Of a stretch of DNA of 64,000 nucleotides, positions 8,762-18,251 are shown piece by piece. Source of the DNA: Aliiglaciecola lipolytica E3 (GTDB lineage Bacteria > Pseudomonadota > Gammaproteobacteria > Enterobacterales > Alteromonadaceae); assembly GCF_000314975.1 (NCBI RefSeq), contig NZ_BAEN01000041.1:124001-188000 (forward strand), given 5' to 3'. Each line of letters starts with the position of its first letter. The stretch's first letter is position 1. The translations under genes and the position numbers were made by a program. The notes under the pieces were generated by a model. That model did not search any database, was not told where the DNA came from, and was given only the letters and a program-made list of their open reading frames with translations.

Positions 8762-9739
8762 TTAATAATTGACTGAGCGTTTTATCGCTTCGTAGGTTTT
8801 TAAATGGTCTGGCATGTATTCTTTTTCATGGGCTAGTGGATATGGCGTATCTAGCCCACACACTCTGGCAATAGGCGACTCGAGATTCAAAAAGCATTTA
8901 TCTTGTACAGTGGCAGCAATTTCGCTGGCAAAACCACCCGTTTGTGGTGCTTCATGGTTAATTAATAAACGTCCTGTTTTTGCTACGGATTCACACACAG
9001 TTTCAACATCCCAAGGTAAAATACTGCGCAAATCAATAATTTCACAAGAAATCCCATCAGCATCCGCCATATCAGCCGCTTTTTCTAAAATTTCTACTTG
9101 TGCTCCCCACGCGAGTAACGTGATATCACTGCCCTCTTTAATCACATCGGCCTTTCCCAAAGTGAGTTCATAGTCTTCTTCAGGTACTTCGCCCACCGAC
9201 GCTCTATATAAGCGTTTTGGCTCCATAAATAACACAGGGTTGTCATCTCGAATGGATGCTAATAACAAACCTTTAGCCTGATATGGATTGCGTGGCACCA
9301 CAATTTTCATGCCTGGGATATGTGCAAAAAAGGCTTCAGGTGATTGTGAGTGATAAAGTCCCCCAGCAATACCGCCGCCGTAGGGCGTTCTGATAGTTAA
9401 ACTACCGCAGGTAAATTGTCCGCCAGAACGATATCTAAATTTAGCTGTTTCATTCACAATTTGATCAAAAGCAGGAAAAATGTAATCTGCAAACTGAATT
9501 TCAGCGATGGCTGTTGAACCTTGAGAGGCAAGACCATTAGCAAAACCAATAATACCTTGCTCAGTTAGTGGTGTATTGAAACAACGAGCTTTACCAAACT
9601 TTTCTTGTAAATTACTTGTAGCCCTAAACACGCCGCCAAAATGGCCAACATCTTCACCAAATACCATGGCGCTTTTATCTTGTTCCATTGCGGTGATTAA
9701 TGCGTTATTAACCGCTTGTAACATGTTCATTTTAGTCAT
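8762..9739 (-). CDS. bkdA2: Branched-chain alpha-keto acid dehydrogenase E1 component, beta subunit
   Basis: E1-beta transketolase-like subunit of 325 residues, the family length. The pyrimidine-binding part is marked by [16 protein letters not shown] (27-42), [16 protein letters not shown] and [13 protein letters not shown]. The C-terminal transketolase domain contains LRSILPWD and the [14 protein letters not shown] stretch. It pairs with E1-alpha to decarboxylate branched 2-oxo acids with thiamine diphosphate and pass the acyl group to E2 lipoate. Its start overlaps the end of E1-alpha by 8 bp, so the pair is translationally coupled. Confidence 0.93.
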   Translation of the reverse strand: MTKMNMLQAVNNALITAMEQDKSAMVFGEDVGHFGGVFRATSNLQEKFGKARCFNTPLTEQGIIGFANGLASQGSTAIAEIQFADYIFPAFDQIVNETAKFRYRSGGQFTCGSLTIRTPYGGGIAGGLYHSQSPEAFFAHIPGMKIVVPRNPYQAKGLLLASIRDDNPVLFMEPKRLYRASVGEVPEEDYELTLGKADVIKEGSDITLLAWGAQVEILEKAADMADADGISCEIIDLRSILPWDVETVCESVAKTGRLLINHEAPQTGGFASEIAATVQDKCFLNLESPIARVCGLDTPYPLAHEKEYMPDHLKTYEAIKRSVNY

Positions 9740-10925
9740 TTTTGATTCTCCCTGAAGTCTTCGGGTACGCTTCTGGGTACTGGCGAATATGCTGTTTTAG
9801 AGATTGAAGTTGCTCTTTCAGATGCCAAGGCGGTGTGTCGTATACATCTTCAATAATATCGTCGATATGATTAACTGGCTCTTTTTCAACTTGTTTTAAG
9901 GTTTGTAATACTTCTTGGCGCGACTCAACGGCAAACTGCTTAATGGCTTCTTCATTAAACCAATTTTTGCTCTTTAACCATTTCTCAAAACGTAAGATAG
10001 GATCTTTTTCACGCCATTTAGCTTCTTCTTCTTTAGAACGGTAGCCAGTTGGATCATCCGAAGTAGAATGCGCAGCTAAACGATAGGTCATTGCTTCGAT
10101 CAACACAGGGCACTGTTCTTTGAGCGCAATTTCTCTGGCTTTTTTGGTCGCCGCAAAGACAGCCAAAACATCGTTACCGTCAACCCTAATGGTTTTTATC
10201 CCATAGCCGATCCCACGAGATGCTATGCCGTCTCCTGCAAACTGTTCTTCTGCTGGTGTTGAGATTGCGTAACCATTATTGCGACAAAAGAAAATCACTG
10301 GACAATTTAGCACGGCGGCCATGTTTAATCCGGCATGAAAGTCTCCTTCCGAAGCTGCACCTTCACCAAAATAACAGATAGTTAATGCGTCAACCCCCGC
10401 CATTTTTTGTCCATAGGCATAACCAGATGCTTGTGGTATTTGTGTTCCTAAAGGCGATGAAATTGTCATAAAGTTCAATGCTTTATCACCATAATGAATC
10501 GGCATTTGACGACCTTTATTAGGATCCTTTTGGTTACTAAACATCTGATCCATAAATTGTTTTGTTGTATAGCCACGATATGCCAAAGTACCCTGTTCAC
10601 GATATTGAGACATAATCATATCTTCAGGTTCTAACGCTGCCGCACTACCAATTGTAGCCGCCTCTTCACCTGTACAAGCTAAATAAAAACTAATTCTACC
10701 TTGACGCTGAGCAGCTATCATTCGCTCATCTAAAATTCGAATATAATGCATCGTTTGCAAGATTTTTTCTGACTTATCTTGGTCTAACTCTGCATAGCCA
10801 TCGCTATCGTGCGCAACACCATCAGGGGATAATAATTGCAACATTGGAATATCAACTAAACCGTTTGATATCATTTTGACATCATGTGCTATTCCAATAT
10901 CAGAAAGATGATTTCTGTCTTTCAT
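9732..10925 (-). CDS. bkdA1: Branched-chain alpha-keto acid dehydrogenase E1 component, alpha subunit
   Basis: E1-alpha subunit of 397 residues. The thiamine-diphosphate/Mg motif is visible as [20 protein letters not shown] with the following [10 protein letters not shown]. The phosphorylation-loop region typical of the eukaryotic enzyme reads [16 protein letters not shown]. It is the first gene of the bkdA1-bkdA2-bkdB operon. No E3 (lipoamide dehydrogenase) gene follows, so E3 must be shared with the pyruvate or 2-oxoglutarate complexes elsewhere. A palindrome and a matching half-site lie upstream (see 10987-11077). Confidence 0.93.
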   Translation of the reverse strand: MKDRNHLSDIGIAHDVKMISNGLVDIPMLQLLSPDGVAHDSDGYAELDQDKSEKILQTMHYIRILDERMIAAQRQGRISFYLACTGEEAATIGSAAALEPEDMIMSQYREQGTLAYRGYTTKQFMDQMFSNQKDPNKGRQMPIHYGDKALNFMTISSPLGTQIPQASGYAYGQKMAGVDALTICYFGEGAASEGDFHAGLNMAAVLNCPVIFFCRNNGYAISTPAEEQFAGDGIASRGIGYGIKTIRVDGNDVLAVFAATKKAREIALKEQCPVLIEAMTYRLAAHSTSDDPTGYRSKEEEAKWREKDPILRFEKWLKSKNWFNEEAIKQFAVESRQEVLQTLKQVEKEPVNHIDDIIEDVYDTPPWHLKEQLQSLKQHIRQYPEAYPKTSGRIKND

Positions 10926-10986
10926 TTAAAAACCTATTTCAAAGTTAAATAACCTGTTAGTAATATGTTAATTTTAGTTCACAAGT

Positions 10987-11077
10987 AGGATAGATGTGTT
11001 GCGATTTTGAATAGCGCAGTGAAAACTAGTGAGACAAGTAATCTAAGATGATGGTGTTAATTAGGATAACTATCCTA
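10987..11077. promoter_or_regulatory. Palindrome plus half-site upstream of the bkd operon
   Basis: TAGGATA-AC-TATCCTA at 11062-11077 is a perfect inverted repeat with 7-bp arms and a 2-bp spacer. The same half, TAGGATA, recurs at 10987-10993, 75 bp away. Both lie between bkdA1 (start at 10925) and the terminator of the gene upstream. This looks like an operator for a dimeric regulator of bkd, possibly with looping. The regulator is not in the window and its family is unknown. Confidence 0.4.
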
Positions 11078-11123
11078 TTTGTGCGAAAAGTCATTTTTGT
11101 TAGTCTATAAATTTCAAAAAACC

Positions 11124-11153
11124 AACAAAAAGGGCCTAGATTATTAGGCCCTT
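11124..11153 (-). terminator. Intrinsic terminator of the DUF2189 gene
   Basis: AAGGGCCTA (11130-11138) pairs with TAGGCCCTT (11145-11153) around a 6-nt loop. On the minus strand the stem is followed directly by TTTTTGTTGG. It lies 18 bp past the stop of the DUF2189 gene. Confidence 0.85.
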
Positions 11154-11170
11154 CAAATTCTTATATACTT

Positions 11171-11965
11171 TTATTCGTATTTACGCGCTCTTTTAACTTC
11201 AATGGTATCAATATATCCGTGCCAAGTAGCGTAGCCTATCAACGGCATCAACAAGATAAAACCAATGAAACCGGTGAGGAAACCTATCACTACCGCGGTG
11301 AATATAATCATTGCCCAAATAAACATAGGGCCTTTATTCAACCAAACTGCATTAACACTGGTTAGCACCGCAGTAGCAAGATCGACCTTTCTCTCTATTA
11401 AAATGGGTTGCGTAAAGGCACTAAGGAAAAATACGATTGCAGTGAAGGCAGCACCCACTACACTACCCAATGCTAGAAATGGCAATAATTCTTCTAAATT
11501 ATCTCCCAAATAGGCAGGATATAGTGCATGTATCATCGAAGCGACTCTTAACCAGAATATCATCAACACTGTTAATAATATGCCAAAGCCCCATTCGTTT
11601 ACCGCATTACGTTTTACTGCTTTGACAGCATGCCATAAGCTTGGAGTGTGTCCTTTTTCTAGTTCCCAACTAATGTCATATAGTCCGGCAGCTAAAAACG
11701 GGCCAATCAACATAAAACATACCATGGCTGGTAATATCACTAAATGCCATCCGGTCAACGCCACTGCGTAAGTAATTAACCATGGAATTAAAGCGAAAAA
11801 CACGCCGAAAAACACGGTTAAAATAGGCGCTTTGAGCAGATCTCTAAATCCCAAAGCAAGCCATTTTAACGGGTCACCTGCTTCTAGTTTCTTGCAAGGA
11901 ATGACTCGGGCTATGCCACTGTCGGTGATTGCGTTATGCGGTTCTTCCTCAAAATGTTGGGACAT
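11171..11965 (-). CDS. DUF2189 family multi-pass membrane protein
   Basis: Inner-membrane protein of the uncharacterised DUF2189 family (COG5473), 264 residues from the start chosen here. I use the ATG at 11963-11965 because CTGGAG lies six bases upstream; a longer in-frame start at 12046 would add 27 unconserved residues. The protein begins MSQHFEEEPHNAI, then has the family segment GWLALGF-like DPLKWLALGFRDL, and about six hydrophobic segments (pairs near 40-85, 115-140, 155-190 and 215-250). Function is unknown for the whole family. It is monocistronic, with its own terminator. Confidence 0.85.
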   Translation of the reverse strand: MSQHFEEEPHNAITDSGIARVIPCKKLEAGDPLKWLALGFRDLLKAPILTVFFGVFFALIPWLITYAVALTGWHLVILPAMVCFMLIGPFLAAGLYDISWELEKGHTPSLWHAVKAVKRNAVNEWGFGILLTVLMIFWLRVASMIHALYPAYLGDNLEELLPFLALGSVVGAAFTAIVFFLSAFTQPILIERKVDLATAVLTSVNAVWLNKGPMFIWAMIIFTAVVIGFLTGFIGFILLMPLIGYATWHGYIDTIEVKRARKYE

Positions 11966-12192
11966 ACTCAACTCCAGATTAAAAAATGTATTGGGGTTTA
12001 AAACACAATTATTATTGAAATCATATATATGGATAAGTATAAGCAAGCATTTTCACTTTGCCATTGCCCCAGATCAAATTTTAAGCAGTTAAATTATATA
12101 AATTTTTATCAGGAGCAAACTACTATGAATATAATTAACACAATAGCAACAAGATAAAAACAAAACATTAATAAAATAGTATATAGAAGTGG

Positions 12193-12717
12193 TTAAGATA
12201 TGTTGGTCGGATACCAACAAAGTGCGGTTTTAAAGTAAGCGTGTAAAACTCTATTCAGATCAGAAAAGCTAGTTACTGGTTGATTTGTTTGCGCCACACA
12301 TTGACTAACAAATCGATGACAATTATTTCTAATTAAATCGTATCGCGTATATTCGAACAGTCGCGCAACAGATGATTCAACAGCTTTCGGTGCTATTAAG
12401 GGATCTGCATAAGTATCACATAAAACAAAAATTTGATTTCCGCTTCTGCCGGTTAAAAATCGTTGTGGGGATATACCACGAATAAGTCCATTGCCCTTCA
12501 ATTCAATGATATTACCGTCAACCCAAATACCAGTATGTTCAAACACACCATATATACCGCAACACACAATTGCACCATCTTTAGGACTTACGATGGACTT
12601 AACCTCGCCAGGATAATGCTGAACAAATTGACGATTGACTTTATTTGCTTGGCGAACTTTATCACCTGCATAAATTGCAGCTAATCCAGCGCCTATCCAT
12701 ATTAAAGGTACAGGCAT
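12193..12717 (-). CDS. LRAT-like (NlpC/P60 fold) domain protein
   Basis: Protein of 174 residues with a lecithin retinol acyltransferase-like domain. The N-terminus is hydrophobic (PLIWIGAGLAAIYAG) and probably a membrane anchor. The two family signature sites are present: His in FEHTGIWVDG (about 60-69) and the nucleophile Cys in RNNCHRFVSQ (about 131-140). LRAT-like proteins are circularly permuted NlpC/P60 thiol enzymes, acting as acyltransferases or hydrolases. The bacterial substrate is not known. It stands alone in an AT-rich region, separated by 146 bp from the DUF2189 gene and divergent from alaA. Confidence 0.72.
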   Translation of the reverse strand: MPVPLIWIGAGLAAIYAGDKVRQANKVNRQFVQHYPGEVKSIVSPKDGAIVCCGIYGVFEHTGIWVDGNIIELKGNGLIRGISPQRFLTGRSGNQIFVLCDTYADPLIAPKAVESSVARLFEYTRYDLIRNNCHRFVSQCVAQTNQPVTSFSDLNRVLHAYFKTALCWYPTNIS

Positions 12718-12899
12718 GATATTTCCCAGTTAAGTAAACAAATTCAGATTGCAAGAAGTGGTAAAAATTAACAAGGATTAGTTTGTAAACAGATGTTATG
12801 CAATAAAATTGAAAGATATATAAAAATATTTATTAAATCCCTCTTAACACCAGCCCCTGTGCTGTATTACTCTGTATCATCAGTTTAAGGTGTATATGC

Positions 12900-14120
12900 A
12901 TGAAATTAATTAGTAAATCCAATAAATTAGAAGGCGTTTGTTACGACATAAGAGGGCCGATTCTTGATGCGGCTAGGAAAATGGAAGATGAAGGGCATCG
13001 TATCCTCAAACTTAATATAGGTAACCCTGCCCCTTTTGGATTTGCAGCACCTGAAGATATATTAAAAGATGTAATTCATAATTTGCCCACAGCGCAGGGA
13101 TATTCAGATGCTTCGGGAATATACGCCGCACGGGTGGCTGTTATGCAATATTATCAACAGCAGAATATTAAGAATATTTCTGTAGATGATGTGTTTATCG
13201 GCAATGGGGTGAGCGAACTCATCGTGATGGCGATGCAAGCGTTGCTAAATAATGGCGACGAAGTGTTGATACCTAGTCCAGACTATCCTCTTTGGACAGC
13301 GGCAGTTAGTTTATCTTCAGGTACACCGGTGCATTATAAATGTGACGAACAGTCAGACTGGTTTCCAGACATAGATGATATACGCAGTAAAGTAAGTAGT
13401 AATACCAAAGCCATTGTTTTAATCAATCCGAATAATCCAACTGGTGCCGTATATAGCAGAGAATTGCTGCAACAAATAATTGAACTTGCCCGAGAATTTA
13501 ACCTTGTGGTGTTCAGCGATGAAATATACGACAAAATTTTATACGATGGGGCAAAACATACCTGTATCGCATCGATGGCAGATGATTTGTTTTTTATTAC
13601 CCTAAGTGGACTGTCGAAAAACTACAGAATTGCCGGCTTTAGAGCGGGCTGGTTACTAGTTAGCGGGAACAAATTAATCGCTAGAAATTACATAGATGGA
13701 TTAAACATGTTGGCATCAATGCGTATGTGCGCAAATGTGCCCTGCCAACATGCAATTCAAACGGCATTGGGCGGATACCAAAGTATCAACGACCTAATCG
13801 TTGACGGCGGACGATTAAAAATCCAACGCGATATTGCATCAAAAATGTTAAACGATATTGATGGTATTAGCTGCGTTGTGCCTAAAGGTGCAATGTATTG
13901 TTTTGTCAAAGTCGACGCAGAAAAATTTAATATCACCAATGATGAACAAATGATCTTGGATTTATTAACCAAAGAAAAAATCCTGTTAGTTCACGGGAAA
14001 GCATTCAACTTTACCGAAGGTTGTTATTTCAGATTGGTATTTTTACCGCACAAAGATGAGCTTGAAATGGCCATAAAACGAATTGGAAATTTCTTTTCGT
14101 ATTACAAGCAAGTAAGGTAA
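12900..14120 (+). CDS. alaA: Alanine-synthesising PLP aminotransferase
   Basis: Class I aminotransferase of 406 residues that closely follows E. coli AlaA (405 residues) throughout, for example YDIRGP near 15-20, LNIGNPAPFGF (38-48), GNGVSELIV and SPDYPLWTAAVSLSSG. The Schiff-base Lys240 is in SGLSKNYRIAGFRAGW, the same number as in E. coli. It makes alanine from pyruvate and glutamate in the cytoplasm. TTAAGG lies upstream of the ATG at a suitable distance. The gene is followed after 6 bp by yfbR, as in E. coli (yfbQ-yfbR). Confidence 0.95.
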   Translation: MKLISKSNKLEGVCYDIRGPILDAARKMEDEGHRILKLNIGNPAPFGFAAPEDILKDVIHNLPTAQGYSDASGIYAARVAVMQYYQQQNIKNISVDDVFIGNGVSELIVMAMQALLNNGDEVLIPSPDYPLWTAAVSLSSGTPVHYKCDEQSDWFPDIDDIRSKVSSNTKAIVLINPNNPTGAVYSRELLQQIIELAREFNLVVFSDEIYDKILYDGAKHTCIASMADDLFFITLSGLSKNYRIAGFRAGWLLVSGNKLIARNYIDGLNMLASMRMCANVPCQHAIQTALGGYQSINDLIVDGGRLKIQRDIASKMLNDIDGISCVVPKGAMYCFVKVDAEKFNITNDEQMILDLLTKEKILLVHGKAFNFTEGCYFRLVFLPHKDELEMAIKRIGNFFSYYKQVR

Positions 14121-14126
14121 AAAAGC

Positions 14127-14735
14127 ATGTCACTTACTCCAAATAGAAGCCACTTTTTTGCTCACCTTGCACGCATGAAGTTGATTAATCGCTGGCCACT
14201 AATGCGTAATATCAATACGGAAAATGTGCAAGAACATAGTTTGCAAGTGGCCATGGTTGCCCATGCACTGGCGATGATTAAGAACAAACATTTCCAAGGA
14301 CAGTTAGATCCATTCAAAATCGCCACGATTGCGTTATTTCATGACGTTTCAGAAGTTCTCACTGGTGATCTGCCAACACCGGTAAAATATTTTAATCCGG
14401 CCATAAAAGATGAATACAAAAAGATTGAAAAAATCGCCGAACAAAAGCTAATTGATATGGCCCCCGTTGAATTTAAAGAAGACTATGCTGATTTGATAGA
14501 CCATAACCGTCACAGCAAAGATGAAGCCTTTATTATTAAAGCTGCGGATGTCATTTGTGCATATTTAAAAACCTTAGAAGAATTATCTGCCGGTAATAGA
14601 GAATTTGAAATAGCGAAAAAAAGGTTAGATAAAATACTCAAAGATTATCGTTCGGATGAAGTAAATTACTTTTTAGACGCGTTTGTACCTAGCTTTTCAT
14701 TAAGTCTTGATGAAATAAGTCAGGAAGAAAGTTAA
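14127..14735 (+). CDS. yfbR: 5'-deoxynucleotidase, HD domain
   Basis: HD-domain 5'-deoxynucleotidase of 202 residues (E. coli YfbR 199), which removes phosphate from deoxyribonucleoside 5'-monophosphates. The metal ligands are His37 (QEHSLQVAM), His72-Asp73 ([21 protein letters not shown]) and an Asp in [14 protein letters not shown] near 141. The family N-terminal RW pair is at 22-23. It lies 6 bp after alaA and 31 bp before a dGTPase gene, so the three are likely one transcript. Confidence 0.95.
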   Translation: MSLTPNRSHFFAHLARMKLINRWPLMRNINTENVQEHSLQVAMVAHALAMIKNKHFQGQLDPFKIATIALFHDVSEVLTGDLPTPVKYFNPAIKDEYKKIEKIAEQKLIDMAPVEFKEDYADLIDHNRHSKDEAFIIKAADVICAYLKTLEELSAGNREFEIAKKRLDKILKDYRSDEVNYFLDAFVPSFSLSLDEISQEES

Positions 14736-14766
14736 CTACTGCCCTTTTGTAACAAGGAACTAATCG

Positions 14767-16086
14767 ATGTGGACTCAAAGAAGAGAATCGAATCAATCTA
14801 TTCGTAGCGGCGATCATCGAAATCCTTATCAACGCGACAAAGCAAGAATTCTTCACTCAGCAGCATTCAGGCGTCTGCAAGCTAAAACTCAAGTATTAGG
14901 CGTGGGTATGAGTGACTTTTATCGTACGCGATTAACTCATTCACTTGAAGCATCTCAAATTGGCCAGGGTATTACCGCACAATTACGCAGCAAATATCCT
15001 GATCTCACCGAGCAATTAGATGTTAATGAACAACTCATCGAGGCGCTTTGCCTCGCTCACGATATCGGACACCCTCCTTTTGGTCATGGTGGCGAAATTG
15101 CGCTTCACTATAAAATGTATCGACATGGTGGTTTTGAAGGAAACGGTCAAACATTTAGAATCGTCGGCAAATTAGAACCCTATACCTTAGAACATGGAAT
15201 GAATTTAAGTCGACGCACTATGTTAGGTTTAGTAAAATACCCTAATTTTATCGACACCTTAACCAATCTTGATATCGAGGCGCAAAACGTTCCTCATCGA
15301 CAAGTAAAAGCCAACTTGTGGCATCCTCCTAAGGGGTTGTATCAGTGTGATTCGGCAATGTTTCATTGGTTGCTTGAACCTTTGTCTGAAAACGACAAAA
15401 AACATTTTATGGGGTTTAATCAGTTTCCTGACAAACATAGCAAAACACGTTTTAAAACGTTCGATTGTTCAATCATGGAATTAGCCGATGACATTGCTTA
15501 TGGCATCCACGATTTAGAAGATGCAATTGTGATGGGAATCATTCATAGAGAGCAGTTTCAACAAGAAGTCGCCAATAAAATCAAAGATATCTCTGATTTT
15601 TCCCTTTCCGATCAGATAGATTCGTTAACAGAGAAATTATTTAGTGAATTTCATCATCAACGCAAAGATGCCATAGGCGCATTGGTTAATAGTTTTATAA
15701 CGTCGATAGAAATAAGCAAAAAAGCGGAACATTTTGACGAGCCACTATTACGTTACGATGCAACGTTCCCGACTTCTTGCCACCACGCTCTTGGTCTCTT
15801 TAAAGCGTTCGTACTTAATCGCGTAATTCGCAAACCTGATATTCAAATTATCGAATATAAAGGCCAACAAATTGTTATGGAGTTGTTTGAAGCTATTCAA
15901 TCTGATCCTGAACGTTTATTACCAGAAAATACCTGTCAAAGGTGGCGTATTGCTGAATTGGAAAATAACGGAAATCGCGTCATTGCGGATTACATTTCAG
16001 GCATGACAGATGGATTTGCATCTAAACTATATAGCAGTTTATTTTTACCTAAATCAGGCAATATAAATGATCAGTTTACAGCCTAA
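14767..16086 (+). CDS. dGTPase family protein (deoxyguanosinetriphosphate triphosphohydrolase-like)
   Basis: HD-superfamily dNTP triphosphohydrolase of 439 residues, within the 430-500 range of the dGTPase-like group. Motifs are RRLQAKTQV and [14 protein letters not shown] (His58), then [17 protein letters not shown] (His98, Asp99) and a distal Asp in [16 protein letters not shown]. It converts dNTPs to deoxynucleosides and tripolyphosphate; whether it prefers dGTP is not visible. It follows yfbR closely, putting two nucleotide-degrading HD enzymes in one operon. Some members of this family act in antiphage nucleotide depletion, but nothing in the surroundings looks like a defence island. Confidence 0.9.
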   Translation: MWTQRRESNQSIRSGDHRNPYQRDKARILHSAAFRRLQAKTQVLGVGMSDFYRTRLTHSLEASQIGQGITAQLRSKYPDLTEQLDVNEQLIEALCLAHDIGHPPFGHGGEIALHYKMYRHGGFEGNGQTFRIVGKLEPYTLEHGMNLSRRTMLGLVKYPNFIDTLTNLDIEAQNVPHRQVKANLWHPPKGLYQCDSAMFHWLLEPLSENDKKHFMGFNQFPDKHSKTRFKTFDCSIMELADDIAYGIHDLEDAIVMGIIHREQFQQEVANKIKDISDFSLSDQIDSLTEKLFSEFHHQRKDAIGALVNSFITSIEISKKAEHFDEPLLRYDATFPTSCHHALGLFKAFVLNRVIRKPDIQIIEYKGQQIVMELFEAIQSDPERLLPENTCQRWRIAELENNGNRVIADYISGMTDGFASKLYSSLFLPKSGNINDQFTA

Positions 16087-16181
16087 GTAAACGAACAATA
16101 AATGACTGCGTTGTAATTTTTTATCCAAAACCACTTTCTAATCGTATATAGAGTAGAATTCGTTAATTAATTGGATATTGT

Positions 16182-17183
16182 ATGCTGTTAAAAGTACCCA
16201 AAAAAAGTGACCTATCAGAAAATCTAGTAACACCTAAAGATGTGTATCTTCAACGTAGAAAATTATTGAAAACGTTAGGTTTTTTAGGGACTGGAGCGTT
16301 ACTATCCAGCCCTTCTGCGCAGGCTTTAAATTGGTTTTCAGATGATGAAAAACCGTTCAAAACAAGTCCCTTGTCATTTTCTAAAGCGTCTGACTGCACA
16401 ACGGATGAAACATTAACTCCGCAAGACAAGATCACCTCGCATAATAATTTTTACGAATTCGGAACGGCAAAATCTGATCCTAAAGAAAACGCACAAAGCT
16501 TTAACGTTAACCCATGGACTCTTTCCGTTGAAGGACTTGTCGAAAAACCATTAACCTTAGATTACGACGATTTAAGCAAGCTCTTTACGCTCGAAGAACG
16601 CATATATCGATTACGCTGCGTAGAAGCATGGTCAATGGTAATTCCTTGGATTGGATTTTCACTAGCCGCTTTAATCAAACGCGCTAAACCACTAAGCTCA
16701 GCTAAATATGTGGCATTTGAAACCTTATATGATCCAAAACAAATGCCGGGACAGAAAAGTCGTTTTGTCGGTGGTGGTATTGATTATCCCTATGTGGAAA
16801 GTTTGCGTATCGACGAAGCCTTGCACCCTTTATCAATGATGGCTGTCGGACTATATGGTGAAACCCTACCACCACAAAACGGCGCGCCAATTCGACTCGT
16901 TGTACCGTGGAAATATGGATTTAAAAGTATCAAATCCATCGTTAAGATAAAATTAACAGATAAACAACCACCCACCACATGGAATCGACTTGCTTCTAAC
17001 GAATACGGGTTTTATGCGAATGTTAATCCTGACGTTTCTCATCCTCGTTGGAGTCAAGCAAGTGAACGACGTATAACCAGTGGTGGTCTTTTCAACCAAA
17101 ATCGTATTCCCACATTACCTTTTAATGGCTATGAAGAAGTAAGTGACCTGTATAAAAATATGGATTTAAGGCGATACTTTTAA
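16182..17183 (+). CDS. msrP: Periplasmic methionine sulfoxide reductase catalytic subunit
   Basis: Molybdopterin oxidoreductase MsrP (YedY), 333 residues (E. coli 334). A Tat signal is present: [18 protein letters not shown] starting near residue 24, with cleavage likely after SAQA (48). Cys146 in [10 protein letters not shown] is the molybdenum ligand and has the same number as in E. coli. The enzyme repairs oxidised methionine in periplasmic proteins, taking electrons from the quinone pool through MsrQ. The msrQ start lies one base after the msrP stop. Confidence 0.95.
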   Translation: MLLKVPKKSDLSENLVTPKDVYLQRRKLLKTLGFLGTGALLSSPSAQALNWFSDDEKPFKTSPLSFSKASDCTTDETLTPQDKITSHNNFYEFGTAKSDPKENAQSFNVNPWTLSVEGLVEKPLTLDYDDLSKLFTLEERIYRLRCVEAWSMVIPWIGFSLAALIKRAKPLSSAKYVAFETLYDPKQMPGQKSRFVGGGIDYPYVESLRIDEALHPLSMMAVGLYGETLPPQNGAPIRLVVPWKYGFKSIKSIVKIKLTDKQPPTTWNRLASNEYGFYANVNPDVSHPRWSQASERRITSGGLFNQNRIPTLPFNGYEEVSDLYKNMDLRRYF

Positions 17184-17184
17184 A

Positions 17185-17808
17185 GTGAAGTTTAGATTAA
17201 TCCAACAGCATATCTTTTATTTAAAGATCATTATTCACCTATCTGCACTTGTGCCTTTAGTCTGGTTTTTTTATCTGGGTTTTAATGACCAGTTAGGCGC
17301 TGATCCAGTCAAAGAAATTTTACACTTTACTGGCATAAGTGCGTTTAATTTACTATTACTTTCTTTATTAGTCTCGCCTGTCGCTAAACATTTTAAACAA
17401 TCGATTTTGATAAAAGTGCGCAGATTACTTGGGCTTTACGCATTCGTATATGCGTTAGCACATTTTCTCAGTTATATATTGTTTGAACTACAACTTGCTT
17501 GGCAACTGCTCATTTCCGAGATTATAAAACGGCCTTATATCACAGTTGGGTTTAGCGCTTTTCTAATATTAACGCTACTTGCTTGTACATCTACGATGTG
17601 GGCGCAAAGAAAATTGGGAAGAAAATGGCAAACATTACATAACTTCGTGTATCTCGCCGGTGTATTAATTGCGCTGCATTATATTTGGTCAGTTAAATCA
17701 GACATACTTCAACCTGCTGTTTATTGGGGGCTGTTACTCTTCTTATTGTTCTTTAGAAAAGAAAAATTTAGACAATTGGTTAAAAAATATAAAAAAAGAC
17801 TTGCATGA
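17185..17808 (+). CDS. msrQ: Heme-binding membrane subunit of the MsrPQ system
   Basis: Inner-membrane cytochrome b-type protein of 207 residues (MsrQ/YedZ) that passes quinol electrons to MsrP. Six hydrophobic segments are visible. Candidate heme histidines are in AHFLSYI, QTLHNFVYLAGVL and ALHYIW. The start is GTG at 17185, one base after the msrP TAA; no other start fits the family N-terminus. The very close spacing implies translational coupling. Confidence 0.94.
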   Translation: MKFRLIQQHIFYLKIIIHLSALVPLVWFFYLGFNDQLGADPVKEILHFTGISAFNLLLLSLLVSPVAKHFKQSILIKVRRLLGLYAFVYALAHFLSYILFELQLAWQLLISEIIKRPYITVGFSAFLILTLLACTSTMWAQRKLGRKWQTLHNFVYLAGVLIALHYIWSVKSDILQPAVYWGLLLFLLFFRKEKFRQLVKKYKKRLA

Positions 17809-17816
17809 TTATTTAT

Positions 17817-17856
17817 ACAGTACTACTGTATATATCAACACTGTATACAAATACAC
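17817..17856 (+). promoter_or_regulatory. Two tandem LexA-like boxes upstream of the SulA-like gene
   Basis: Box 1 is CTGT-N8-ACAC at 17826-17841 and box 2 is CTGT-N8-ACAC at 17841-17856, sharing one base. Box 1 begins TACTGTATATAT, matching the first half of the gammaproteobacterial LexA consensus (CTGT-N8-ACAG), with the last base of the second half changed. A palindrome ACAGTA-C-TACTGT (17817-17829) overlaps the left edge. The boxes end 14 bp before the ATG at 17871. Confidence 0.65.
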
Positions 17857-17870
17857 TATTGAGGTGATTC

Positions 17871-18251
17871 ATGGCACAAGTACATTCTTCCGAACTCCCG
17901 TTTTTGCCGGTCAATAATCAATTGCACTATCAAAACTATATGGCCCATTTCGGCCTCAATGGTTTGACTGATTCAAAATGGATGTATTTGATAGCTGACA
18001 ATATCCGTTTTTCTGGTAAGTATGAAAAAGCCATACGATTAACTAAACCAACCATCGATAGGCTGTTTTGTTGGATGGAGAAAATTATATTAGCTGGCAA
18101 TTGCTCCGTTTTATTCGTGGAAAACTTACAACTTGATGACTTGCGTACACAACGTATTAAGGCATTGTGTGAGCAACAGGATGTCACCTTAATTAATTTG
18201 ACTTTAGATTCAGCATTACCCGAAAACTTAATTGTTGGTCCATGGCATTAA
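17871..18251 (+). CDS. sulA: SulA-like SOS cell division inhibitor, short form
   Basis: Protein of 126 residues; E. coli SulA has 169. The C-terminal half aligns with the SulA core: a WM-E-K-I-LAGNCSVLFVENLQLDDL pattern (split near residues 72-95) corresponds to the E. coli region around ALRTGNYSVVIGW and its following helix. SulA binds FtsZ and blocks division during the SOS response. The tandem LexA-like boxes immediately upstream support the call, and GAGGTG precedes the ATG by 5 bases. It is not next to lexA here. Its stop overlaps the convergent ACT gene by 4 bp. Because the similarity is modest, an SOS-controlled SulA-superfamily protein with another target remains possible. Confidence 0.7.
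   Translation: MAQVHSSELPFLPVNNQLHYQNYMAHFGLNGLTDSKWMYLIADNIRFSGKYEKAIRLTKPTIDRLFCWMEKIILAGNCSVLFVENLQLDDLRTQRIKALCEQQDVTLINLTLDSALPENLIVGPWH

Noticed and set aside
12900-16086. alaA-yfbR-dGTPase as an antiphage defence island
   Set aside because: Neighbours are housekeeping genes, base composition is normal and alaA-yfbR is a conserved vertical pair, so a defence call is not supported.
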